From JBLIKP01 sp047635375 (GTDB taxonomy: Bacteria; Bacteroidota; Bacteroidia; Sphingobacteriales; Sphingobacteriaceae): a stretch of DNA of 11,352 nucleotides. The first letter of the stretch is position 1. Every line of letters starts with the position of its first letter. The notes below the pieces were generated by a model. It made no database searches, was not told the DNA's origin, and saw only the letters and a list, made by a program, of their open reading frames with translations. The stretch is taken from assembly GCA_047635375.1 (NCBI GenBank), contig JBLIKP010000075.1, positions 1 to 11,352 on the forward strand. Direction: 5' to 3'. The position numbers were made by a program, and so were the translations under genes. Shown in pieces: positions 1 through 6,334 of the stretch.

Positions 1-109
1 TTTAGAAGCGCGCGCTCGTGAAATGGGACGTTTTGGAGGTGTTGATTTAGGGGAGGGATTTTTATTAACTCACCCCGCCTTAGTTGACGATAGATTTTCC
101 CTTAAATAA
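1..109 (+). CDS. BshB1-like deacetylase, 3' end only (second copy, runs off the left edge)
   Basis: Only the last 35 codons and the TAA stop are inside the window. The peptide ends RFGGVDLGEGFLLTHPALVD and then DRFSLK, which matches the C-terminus of the complete BshB1 encoded further right (stop at 2540) except for four residues (A/G, F/L, H/R, R/I). At DNA level 103 of 116 bases agree (2-117 against 2433-2548), and most differences fall at third codon positions or in the stop codon (TAA against TGA). That pattern suggests two copies that diverged under protein-level selection, or one copy acquired from a relative. Whether this copy is complete or only a fragment cannot be told, because the upstream part lies outside the window. 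If complete it would be a second GlcNAc-malate deacetylase. Identity as BshB1-like is secure; its functional state is unknown. Confidence 0.75.
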   Translation, partial: LEARAREMGRFGGVDLGEGFLLTHPALVDDRFSLK

Positions 110-117
110 TTAAAGTT
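2..117 (+). repeat. Direct repeat, left copy (bshB1 3' end)
   Basis: The left member of a diverged direct repeat; the partner is 2433-2548, with a constant offset of 2431 bases and no indels. Thirteen mismatches are seen in 116 bases. Similarity continues eight bases past the bshB1 stop codon (TTAAAGTT) and then ends abruptly. In the right copy those bases are the end of purN; here they belong to the 3' part of an unrelated small minus-strand frame. The left boundary is cut by the window edge. Confidence 0.85.
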
Positions 118-200
118 GCTTTTGCCATTGCATTTAATCCAAGGGCTAAAATAATGGCAAGGAATGCCACCTTCATAAATTTTGTGATTAAATTTTTCAT
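102..200 (-). CDS. Small 32-residue hydrophobic peptide, signal-peptide-like (hypothetical)
   Basis: The frame starts ATG at 200 and ends TAA at 102-104. The product begins MKNLITKFMK, continues with a hydrophobic stretch (VAFLAIILALGL) and ends with NAMAKATLII. This is the pattern of a Sec signal peptide with an AxA-type cleavage site (A24-M-A26), or of a single short membrane helix. It lies 35 bases downstream of the 437-residue secreted protein gene on the same strand and could be co-transcribed with it. Its last eight bases overlap the end of the bshB1-like copy on the other strand. It may be a genuine small membrane peptide, or the leftover start of a larger secreted protein whose body was lost when the bshB1-like sequence was joined here. 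No family was recognised. Being expressed at all is uncertain. Confidence 0.35.
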   Translation of the reverse strand: MKNLITKFMKVAFLAIILALGLNAMAKATLII

Positions 201-235
201 AGGTTAAAGTTTTTTTTGGTAATATTTAATTGGTT

Positions 236-1549
236 TTAAAAGTTAATTTTTGATGTAAATGGTTTAGGGTTTACAGTAATGGTAAGGTTAGCTGGTGTCC
301 CTGTGCCACATGAAAATTCAGGTGCCACGGAAATGGTTTTTTGTCCTGAGTTGGTAAAGTTTACTAATATTGAATTTGTGACACTTCCTGAAACTAGCGA
401 TACGCCTGATGGTAATGTCCACGTATAGCTTGTTGCATTGGAAATGGATGGTATTGAATAAGTCTCGCTTCCCTCGTTTTCGCATACCGGAAAAGATCCT
501 GAAACGGCGCCTGCGGCAATTACGCCATCATCAACCGTACTTGAGGCAAAAGAAATTTGGTTATAAGACCTTCCTCTATCTGAAGAAGTGGTTCCGTAGG
601 TGTTAAATTTGTATGGGTAAATGCGGTAGTCGTAACTGGAGCATGATAGCGCGGTTTTATCTTGAAAAGTGTTTGTTGCGGTGTTGTCCTGAACTGCTAA
701 AACTTCTCCAGCACCAATTGCATCGCCTACCATGTATTGCAGCCCATCTGTTGGGTCATTAAAAGCTGTTCCCGATTGAACCCTTACTATCATATATCCT
801 AGGTGTTTATCTCCTGGGTTTTCATCTGCGGCGCTATTCCATGATAAATCGGCTTGATTAGTAGTCCCGGTTCGCACAGCGGTTAATGAAGGTGAGGACC
901 AACCGGGCTCTCTATAAGTTTCCACGGAGGCTACATTAGCGGGTGTATTCCCAAATCCCATAGTATGGCTAGGGGTTAGAATTCCTTCATTTCCATCAAA
1001 AACATTACTTTGTAATCCAATCCCTTTAATTGAAGGAAGGTGTGATATTTCATAAGCTTTAGGGCTTACCATTGAAGTAAATAATGGCCCCATTGAAGTT
1101 TTATTGTGACCCAACGCATGAACGTGAGCACCTAAATCGTCAACTATTTGGAAAAGCATCCCATTATTTGAAACAGTAAAACCACTGCTAGATTGAGTAA
1201 AATACGGTGAGGAAGAAATATTGAGTTCTAGATACCCATCGGATGGATCATCGTCGACCGTTGCTCCACCATCAACAAGGACAATGATTGTCCCTTTTCT
1301 GATGACAGACCAAAGAGCAATATTGTTAAAAGTTAGTTGGTCGTCCAAGGTAGTATGATCAAGGTTTGCGGACTTTATTGAATATCCCCTTAAATCGACA
1401 GCATCATCAATTACGAGGATCTCTAATGAAAGGGTCATGCCCTTGCGGAAATATTCGTTTACGGCAAGTGCTTGGGCCTGGAGATTTAGCGTGCTAAATA
1501 ACATGCAAATCATCGGCAACAAAGCCAGTAAAATGTGTTTTCTTTTCAT
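236..1549 (-). CDS. Secreted protein with lamin-tail-like, FN3-like and PKD-like regions
   Basis: This 437-residue protein starts with a Sec signal peptide (MKRKHILLALLPMICMLFST, cleavage near AQA, residues 25-27). Residues about 28-215 resemble a lamin-tail (LTD) domain as found in Bacteroidota surface proteins: an NEYF start, the VDLRGYSI segment, and a KGTIIVLVDGG strand followed by an acidic DDDPSDG loop. Residues about 219-335 look like an FN3-type beta sandwich (LTAVRTG, ADLSWNSAADENP, YDYRIYPYKFN). Residues about 340-428 form a PKD-like domain (VCENEGSETYSIP, SYTWTLPSGVSL, LTITVNPKP). The chain then stops after FTSKINF, with no recognisable T9SS type A or B sorting domain. Such architectures are usually longer, so the 3' end may have been lost. 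It probably acts as an extracellular or surface protein; ligand and role are unknown. Domain calls are from sequence resemblance only. Confidence 0.7.
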   Translation of the reverse strand: MKRKHILLALLPMICMLFSTLNLQAQALAVNEYFRKGMTLSLEILVIDDAVDLRGYSIKSANLDHTTLDDQLTFNNIALWSVIRKGTIIVLVDGGATVDDDPSDGYLELNISSSPYFTQSSSGFTVSNNGMLFQIVDDLGAHVHALGHNKTSMGPLFTSMVSPKAYEISHLPSIKGIGLQSNVFDGNEGILTPSHTMGFGNTPANVASVETYREPGWSSPSLTAVRTGTTNQADLSWNSAADENPGDKHLGYMIVRVQSGTAFNDPTDGLQYMVGDAIGAGEVLAVQDNTATNTFQDKTALSCSSYDYRIYPYKFNTYGTTSSDRGRSYNQISFASSTVDDGVIAAGAVSGSFPVCENEGSETYSIPSISNATSYTWTLPSGVSLVSGSVTNSILVNFTNSGQKTISVAPEFSCGTGTPANLTITVNPKPFTSKINF

Positions 1550-1657
1550 AAAAACGTTTATACCCCATTTGGGATGTAAATGATTGGTATATGAAAAACC
1601 AAGAAACTTTTTTGGATTTTGGTAAAGTCAAAAGTTAAGGTCTTTTCATAAATAAAG

Positions 1658-1688
1658 TTGTATTGGTATTAGGTTATTACGAGATTTG
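1658..1688 (+). promoter_or_regulatory. Possible Bacteroidota-type promoter upstream of bshB1 (weak)
   Basis: A TTG at 1658-1660 is followed 20 bases later by GAGATTTG (1681-1688), which matches seven of eight positions of the TAnnTTTG -7 consensus. The spacing is within the usual range for this promoter class. It would leave a leader of about 110 bases before bshB1. No better match was seen in the 259-base divergent gap 1550-1808, and no clear promoter for the minus-strand gene was found there. Confidence 0.25.
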
Positions 1689-1808
1689 GAAAATAATGTT
1701 TCAACCCATAACCTTTCGAATGATAATCAACAGGCGTTAATAACTTCATTCAAACCTTCTAATAGCCTTGTTGTTATTGATATTATCCAATAATAAAAAA
1801 ATAAACTA

Positions 1809-2540
1809 ATGACCGAATTCAGTGAAAAACTCGACCTTCTAGTCCTTGCTGCACACCCCGATGATGCAGAATTAGCAGCAGGTGGTACAATATTAAAATA
1901 TGTAAATGAAGGTAAAAAGGTTGGTGTTGTGGATTTTACACGTGGCGAATTAGGCACTCGTGGAACGGTAGAGACTCGTTTTGAGGAGGCTTCATCGGCA
2001 GGCAAAATATTAAAATTAAGCGCAAGGGAAAATCTTGGATTGGCAGATGGATTTTTTGAGCATAATAAAGAAAACCTACTCCCTGTGATTTATGCAATTC
2101 GAAAATATAAGCCCGATGTGGTTTTAATAAACACTCCAGCCGATAGACATCCAGATCACGGGAAGGGAGCAAAGCTGGCCTTAGACGCATGTTTTTTATC
2201 TGGACTGAGAAAGATAGAAACTAAGTCTGCTGGGGTGATTCAGGATCATTGGCGTCCTAATGCCATTTACCATTATATCCAGGATAGATTTATTCGTCCA
2301 GATTTTGTGATTGATATTTCCAGCACTTTCGATAAAAAAATGGAGGCGATATTAGCTTTTAAAACTCAATTTTTCAATCCTGAGTTAAAAGAACCGCAAT
2401 CTCCAATTTCTGGTGAAGATTTTATTAAATACTTAGAAGGACGGGCCCGTGAAATGGGGCGTCTTGGAGGTGTCGATTTAGGGGAAGGGTTTTTATTAAC
2501 ACGCCCCGCCTTAGTTGACGATATATTTTCCCTTAAATGA
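1809..2540 (+). CDS. bshB1: Bacillithiol biosynthesis deacetylase BshB1 (GlcNAc-malate deacetylase)
   Basis: This 243-residue protein belongs to the LmbE/PIG-L zinc deacetylase family. BshB removes the acetyl group from GlcNAc-malate to give GlcN-malate, the second step of bacillithiol synthesis in the cytoplasm, before BshC adds cysteine. The zinc and catalytic motif AAHPDDAE is at residues 14-21 (H16, D18, D19), the second motif RHPDH at 113-117 (H114, H117), and the conserved TRGELGTRGT segment at 44-53. Length and motifs are typical of the BshB1 group, which separates it from other LmbE proteins. The start is the first ATG, preceded by an A-rich leader. Its stop codon touches the stop of purN on the other strand. 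A diverged copy of its last 108 bases lies at the left edge of the window. Confidence 0.92.
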   Translation: MTEFSEKLDLLVLAAHPDDAELAAGGTILKYVNEGKKVGVVDFTRGELGTRGTVETRFEEASSAGKILKLSARENLGLADGFFEHNKENLLPVIYAIRKYKPDVVLINTPADRHPDHGKGAKLALDACFLSGLRKIETKSAGVIQDHWRPNAIYHYIQDRFIRPDFVIDISSTFDKKMEAILAFKTQFFNPELKEPQSPISGEDFIKYLEGRAREMGRLGGVDLGEGFLLTRPALVDDIFSLK

Positions 2541-2548
2541 TTAAAGTT
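2433..2548 (+). repeat. Direct repeat, right copy (bshB1 3' end)
   Basis: The partner of the repeat at 2-117, with 103 of 116 identical bases. It covers the last 35 codons and stop of bshB1 and the last eight bases of purN on the opposite strand. The match therefore crosses a gene boundary, which shows that the duplicated or exchanged segment once included the convergent junction and not only coding sequence. Confidence 0.85.
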
Positions 2549-3110
2549 TTTTAGCCGCCTGAAAAAGTGCCTTTGGATAATATTGATGTTCCAGTTGTTG
2601 AACTTTAAAAGCCAGGGTGTCAATTGTATCCTCCTTGGAGACAGGGCATCTATATTGACCAATGATCTGGCCTTCATCGTAATTCTCGTTTACATAATGG
2701 ATGGTAATACCAGTTTCCTTATCACCACTTTCTAAAACCGCTTGATGAACACGTTTTCCATACATTCCTTTGCCGCCATGTAGTGGAAGTAGAGCAGGGT
2801 GTAGGTTTATTATCCTTTTGGGAAAGGCGTCGATTAGATATTGCGGTACTTTCCAAAGAAATCCAGCTAGTGCGATTAAATCTATGTTTAATCTTTTTAA
2901 TAAGGCTAATACATTTTCGGTATCGTAGAATTCATTTCTTGAGAAAACTTGACCTGGGATTTCGAAATTATCGGCCCGCTCCAAAACATAGGCGTCACTT
3001 TTATTGCTAAGGACAATAGCCACTTGGTAATCATCTTTTTCTTCGAAGTATTCAATTATTTTTTGGGCATTCGATCCCGATCCTGAAGCAAGAATTGCAA
3101 TTTTTTTCAA
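2541..3110 (-). CDS. purN: Phosphoribosylglycinamide formyltransferase (GART)
   Basis: This 189-residue enzyme transfers a formyl group from 10-formyltetrahydrofolate to GAR, the third step of de novo purine synthesis, in the cytoplasm. The N-terminal phosphate-binding loop is ILASGSGSN (residues 6-14). The catalytic triad is visible as N102 and H104 in INLHPALLP and D145 in YDEGQI, matching the N-H-D arrangement of E. coli PurN. The HGGKGMYG loop at 111-118 is the form usual in Bacteroidota. Length is normal. The ATG at 3110 sits about 15 bases after the predicted transcription start of a good -7 box. The stop codon directly abuts that of bshB1, so the two mRNAs must overlap at their 3' ends unless termination occurs inside a coding region. 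Confidence 0.95.
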   Translation of the reverse strand: MKKIAILASGSGSNAQKIIEYFEEKDDYQVAIVLSNKSDAYVLERADNFEIPGQVFSRNEFYDTENVLALLKRLNIDLIALAGFLWKVPQYLIDAFPKRIINLHPALLPLHGGKGMYGKRVHQAVLESGDKETGITIHYVNENYDEGQIIGQYRCPVSKEDTIDTLAFKVQQLEHQYYPKALFQAAKKL

Positions 3111-3132
3111 AGTTTAGTCTTTTTTAGAGCGA

Positions 3133-3140
3133 CAAATATA
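3133..3140 (-). promoter_or_regulatory. -7 promoter box for purN (TATATTTG)
   Basis: Read on the minus strand, these eight bases are TATATTTG, a perfect match to the Bacteroidota TAnnTTTG -7 element. It lies 22 bases before the purN ATG, giving a leader of roughly 15 bases. No TTG at the expected -33 position was found, so recognition would rest on the -7 box. It also shows that purN has its own promoter and does not depend on the decayed gene upstream. Confidence 0.55.
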
Positions 3141-3193
3141 AAAAGGTATTGACTAAGAAAAAACTTAATGTACTATTATCCTGAAATTACATA

Positions 3194-3602
3194 TTATAAC
3201 AATTTGTTTTCTAGAGTTTTTGGGAGGAATGGTTTTTCGACAACATCAAGGGTTTTATGTGTTTTTTTATTAAAACGCTTTCATTAATTGTTCCTGTAAG
3301 TGCGATAATTGGAATTGTCCGTTTAGGCTTACAGTTATTATTGCGCACTAAATTGGCAATGTGGTAGCCATCCATTTCAGGAAGGTTTAAGTCGAGTAAA
3401 ATTACGTCGAAACAACTTTTATTAAAGATATTTATTCCTTCCTCACCAGTGGCAGCAAGTGTGACATTTACCCCCATTTACCAAGAAAATTACTTGTTAA
3501 TTTTTGGCAGATATCATTATCCTCAATTTGTAAAACTTTAAGATTGTTTAGTGGGGTTATTTGCTTAGGAATCAAGGTTTCATTCGTTTTGTATATATAA
3601 TT
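3194..3602 (-). pseudogene. Decayed response-regulator receiver domain, likely the 3' remnant of a hybrid histidine kinase
   Basis: Three minus-strand frames together give one CheY-like receiver. The first frame (before 3476) reads KVLQIEDNDICQKLTSNFL and then GKWG, with the acidic pocket IEDND, and meets TAA straight after. The second frame (3211-3477) reads VNVTLAATGEEG, then the phosphoacceptor strand DVILLDLNLPEMDG with the active aspartate, then PIIALTG. The third frame resumes LDVVEKPFLPKTLENKLL with the conserved lysine of EKPF, and stops at 3194-3196. The breaks fall in a G5 run (3471-3475 as C on +) and an A7 run (3262-3268 as T on +); one extra base in each restores a continuous domain. 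No ATG precedes the first frame. In another frame 3601-3630 encodes GAFSYNLRLK, similar to the end of kinase ATPase domains, with a TA-dinucleotide tract at 3592-3599 between the two. The kinase body is missing; mltF occupies that place. Confidence 0.8.
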
Positions 3603-3641
3603 TTAAACGAAGGTTGTAGGAAAAAGCTCCTTGAATCAATA

Positions 3642-5141
3642 CTAGGGAATTATGTTGGTAAGAATGCCTTTTTTTGGATTTTTGGAATTTTTGTTGCCAC
3701 TTTTTGGAACAAAATTTTTGTAATGATTAAATCTGGATAAAATTTCTCTTACATAGTTGAAGGGTTCTTCACCTCGGCAATAGCCCACCTTAACTACAGG
3801 GTCATTGAAATATTTTTCTTTGGATTTATTTAGAAGGTAGAAATCAACATTGCCTTCCCAAATGTTTGGGTCTTTCCCATATTTTTCCGCCAGACGACGT
3901 GCATCAAAAACATGGCCTTGCCCTACATTGTAACTTGCCAAAATGAATTTTATTCTTTCCTCTTTGTTTGGGACGATTCCATCCCACATTCTATCTAAAT
4001 AGGCTAAATACTTGGTCCCTATAATTATGCTTTCCGTTGGGTCTTCAAGATGGTAGGTGCCGAATTGCTCTGCAGTTGTGGGCATAAGCTGCATAAGCCC
4101 TTTTGCTCCAGTCCATGATTCGGCGCAGGGATCAAATTTGGATTCTTGGTAAATCAAACTTGCAATAATTCGCCAGTCCCAATCAATTTTTTTAGCGTAT
4201 TTCTTGATCGTCTTATCGTAGGGTGAAATTTTCCCTGTATTGGGCGAGAAAAACTCGCTATTTATGGTTTTAAGCTTTAATTTTTGATTACGATAGTACT
4301 TTGCGTAAAGAACGTAAAAAAGGTTTTTCTTTTTTATTTGCTTTAACCAAGAGTTAACGGCGTTGGTTAAATCAGGTGAGTCCTTCCTGACGGCCCATGC
4401 AATTTTTTGGGGAAAGCTTATAGGAACAGAAATGTTAAGATTTGAGTAATAAGTTTGGTTTATCAGGGCTACATTTTCATCTGCGACCGTATAATCAATC
4501 TCTCCCTCAGCAACTTTTTTTATTAAATCCTCTGTATTTACATCCCCTTCAACCTCGTTGATTTTTATTTCTCCTCCAATTTCATCGCTTAGATTTTTTA
4601 AACGGCTGGAATAGGATGTGTTGGTGCGGACGAATACTTTTTTCCCAATTAAGTCAATGGTGGATTTTATATTTACAGTTTTCTCACTGCCAACGCCCGT
4701 TTGTAAAAACGATTCGGGTGTTCTTTGCACGAGCACTTGTCTGGTTAAGGTGATATGGTCTGTGAAATTTACTTCTTTTTGACGTTCTTGGGTGACCGTC
4801 ATGTTTATTGCGACAATATCACCGACACCTTGGTTTAAAAGATCAAGAATTTGGTCCATTCTTTGAACCACTTTTACTTCTAAATCCACCTCAAGCTCCA
4901 TTGCCAATTGCTCAAGTAGCTCATATTCATAACCCATAGGGGTTCCTTTATAAACAAAGTAAGAGGTACTGTTATATCCAGTTAAAGCAATTAATTTACC
5001 TCGTTCCTTTATTTCTTTTAAGTCTAGTCCAAGTCCCGAAATTTCAATTTTGGGTTGGCTTGAGCCACAGCTTCCTAAGAAAAGGCTGATTATTCCAAGG
5101 AATAACAGCTGTTTGGTGAGTTTTAGAGTTAAATTTTTCAT
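3642..5141 (-). CDS. mltF: MltF-type membrane-bound lytic murein transglycosylase (lipoprotein)
   Basis: This 499-residue protein has a lipoprotein signal peptide with lipobox LGSC (C25), predicting anchoring to a membrane on the periplasmic side. Residues about 42-285 form a substrate-binding-protein family 3 module (RGKLIALTGYNS, MGYEYELLEQLA, DIVAINMTVTQER, FTDHITLTRQVLV), which in MltF acts as a regulatory domain. Residues about 305-480 form an SLT family 1 catalytic domain: the catalytic glutamate is E333 in LIYQESKFDP, followed by GAKGLMQLMPTTA (346-356) and LASYNVGQGH (401-410). It cleaves the MurNAc-GlcNAc bond in peptidoglycan, leaving 1,6-anhydroMurNAc ends, and helps wall remodelling or recycling. 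It stands alone, 122 bases from the upstream glycosyltransferase gene. No convincing own promoter was seen. A kinase remnant begins right after its stop. Confidence 0.88.
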   Translation of the reverse strand: MKNLTLKLTKQLLFLGIISLFLGSCGSSQPKIEISGLGLDLKEIKERGKLIALTGYNSTSYFVYKGTPMGYEYELLEQLAMELEVDLEVKVVQRMDQILDLLNQGVGDIVAINMTVTQERQKEVNFTDHITLTRQVLVQRTPESFLQTGVGSEKTVNIKSTIDLIGKKVFVRTNTSYSSRLKNLSDEIGGEIKINEVEGDVNTEDLIKKVAEGEIDYTVADENVALINQTYYSNLNISVPISFPQKIAWAVRKDSPDLTNAVNSWLKQIKKKNLFYVLYAKYYRNQKLKLKTINSEFFSPNTGKISPYDKTIKKYAKKIDWDWRIIASLIYQESKFDPCAESWTGAKGLMQLMPTTAEQFGTYHLEDPTESIIIGTKYLAYLDRMWDGIVPNKEERIKFILASYNVGQGHVFDARRLAEKYGKDPNIWEGNVDFYLLNKSKEKYFNDPVVKVGYCRGEEPFNYVREILSRFNHYKNFVPKSGNKNSKNPKKGILTNIIP

Positions 5142-5263
5142 TGGTTTAGATGTTTTAAATTAGATATTTTAATCTATATCAAATAATTTGAGCGATTAAA
5201 TATTATTTATTGCATCCTAAGTTTATAGCCTGCAAAAAACATTGCCAAGGGTTTATTGAAATC

Positions 5264-6334
5264 TTATTTGTTGGTAATTAACAACTTGTGGATTTCTTTG
5301 TTTGGTGACGTAACTGGAGGAGGTGTTAATTTTTTAGTTTGTGGAATTTGAACTTCAAGATTTAAATCGGATTCATTTACCATTAAGAAATGTCCGCTTT
5401 TTGTTAAGTGGGAAGCTAAGTATTCTTGCTCTGTTTGCCCGGGTGTTGGAATTAATATCGCCGATTTCCCCACGGCGTATAAATCCATTATTGTGGAGTA
5501 GCCTGCTCTAGAAATCACAATGGAAGCTTCATTTATTAATTGCCCAATTTTTTCACTTGGTAAATGAGGGTAAATGGTGCCGTATTCAGTGAATTCAGGT
5601 GAATTTGAAATTTGAGGTTGCCCTAAAAGAAGGATGTAGGGGCTCTTTAATTTCTCTAGTTGAATTCTGAGTTTCTTTTCAAGGGTTGATCTATAAGGTT
5701 CTGGCCCACTTATTATTGCAATAAGTTTTGAGTTTTCATTGGAAGAAATCTTGCTAAATCTACTTAAGGGTCCGATGAAATTAACATTTGTGTGGCTCAA
5801 AGGTGATTGGGATAAATCGCCAGCCAAATTGGTTTGGCCGTAATAATCAGGAATCCAAATTTGATTGAAATTTTTTAATCTGTTTTTAATAGATTTTGTG
5901 GTTAGGGGTTCAAGCCATTTAATCCAGAGGGGACATTTTAATGTTAATTGGTGAATTATTAATATGGATTGAATTTTTTTATGATAAACGCCAAACCTAG
6001 AATCTGTAATAATAACATCTGGTTTAAGATGCTTCACAATCTTTTTTAAACTTCTGTTTTCCTTCAAAAAGCCGGTTGCAATTTTCGGAAATTGCAACGC
6101 AATTGTGGAAAACATCCCCAAACTGTTGGAGTATTTTATTTGTTTAAATGGAAAGTAAATATGCTTTAGATCAGGGAATTGACGTTTTAATAACTCTCCC
6201 GATTGACCGTAAGAACCAATAATTACGTTATGCCCTTCTCGTTTGAAAGATTTTATAAGGGGTATGCACCGCGTTGCGTGGCCCAAGCCCCAATCAAGGG
6301 GACAAATAAATATGGTGAGTTTAGATTGTTTCAA
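5264..6334 (-). CDS. GT-B fold glycosyltransferase, MurG-like (GT28-type C-terminal domain), substrate unknown
   Basis: This 356-residue protein has the two-domain layout of GT-B enzymes. Near the start, PLDWGLGHATRCIPLI (residues 12-27) contains the GxGH loop used for acceptor or phosphate binding. The C-terminal half has SRAGYSTIMDL (275-285) and IPTPGQTEQEYLA (295-307), the nucleotide-sugar-binding signature shared with MurG and related GT28 enzymes. It is cytoplasmic or membrane-associated and probably transfers a sugar from a UDP-sugar to a lipid or cell-envelope acceptor, but donor and acceptor cannot be named. The start is TTG: the codon just before it in the same frame is the TAA of the upstream gene, and the conserved core begins within seven codons, so no ATG is available. 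Translation is probably coupled to the upstream gene. It is the last gene of a three-gene operon. Confidence 0.8.
   Translation of the reverse strand: MKQSKLTIFICPLDWGLGHATRCIPLIKSFKREGHNVIIGSYGQSGELLKRQFPDLKHIYFPFKQIKYSNSLGMFSTIALQFPKIATGFLKENRSLKKIVKHLKPDVIITDSRFGVYHKKIQSILIIHQLTLKCPLWIKWLEPLTTKSIKNRLKNFNQIWIPDYYGQTNLAGDLSQSPLSHTNVNFIGPLSRFSKISSNENSKLIAIISGPEPYRSTLEKKLRIQLEKLKSPYILLLGQPQISNSPEFTEYGTIYPHLPSEKIGQLINEASIVISRAGYSTIMDLYAVGKSAILIPTPGQTEQEYLASHLTKSGHFLMVNESDLNLEVQIPQTKKLTPPPVTSPNKEIHKLLITNK

Noticed and set aside
182..210. Similarity between the start regions of the small 32-codon frame and mltF (both TTAAATTTTTCAT then GGTT on the + strand)
   Set aside because: Mostly due to the common MKNL start of signal peptides in AT-rich DNA; too short to claim a repeat.
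409..606. Open frame on + inside the secreted-protein gene, and similar frames inside bshB1, purN, fadD and the FadN-type gene
   Set aside because: They lie opposite or within well-supported genes, have no recognisable motifs and unusual composition; they are shadows of the real genes.
1564..1573. Short palindrome CCCATTTGGG upstream of the secreted-protein gene
   Set aside because: Arms of four bases only, with no T-run or neighbouring copy; not convincing as operator or terminator.
3115..3156. TTAGTC / GACTAA inverted repeat around the purN promoter
   Set aside because: Six-base arms 30 bases apart can occur by chance; no further support for an operator.
3194..3602. Programmed ribosomal frameshifting in the receiver gene
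   Set aside because: Two separate shifts would be needed, the first frame meets a stop without a recognisable slippery site and stimulator, and there is no start codon; decay or sequencing error is simpler.
5142..5263. Promoter for mltF (TTG, 17 bases, TAATTTAA) and a 5-bp inverted repeat TAGAT/ATCTA
   Set aside because: Only six of eight -7 positions match and it lies very close to the start codon; the inverted repeat is short and AT-rich. The gap holds no other recognisable element.
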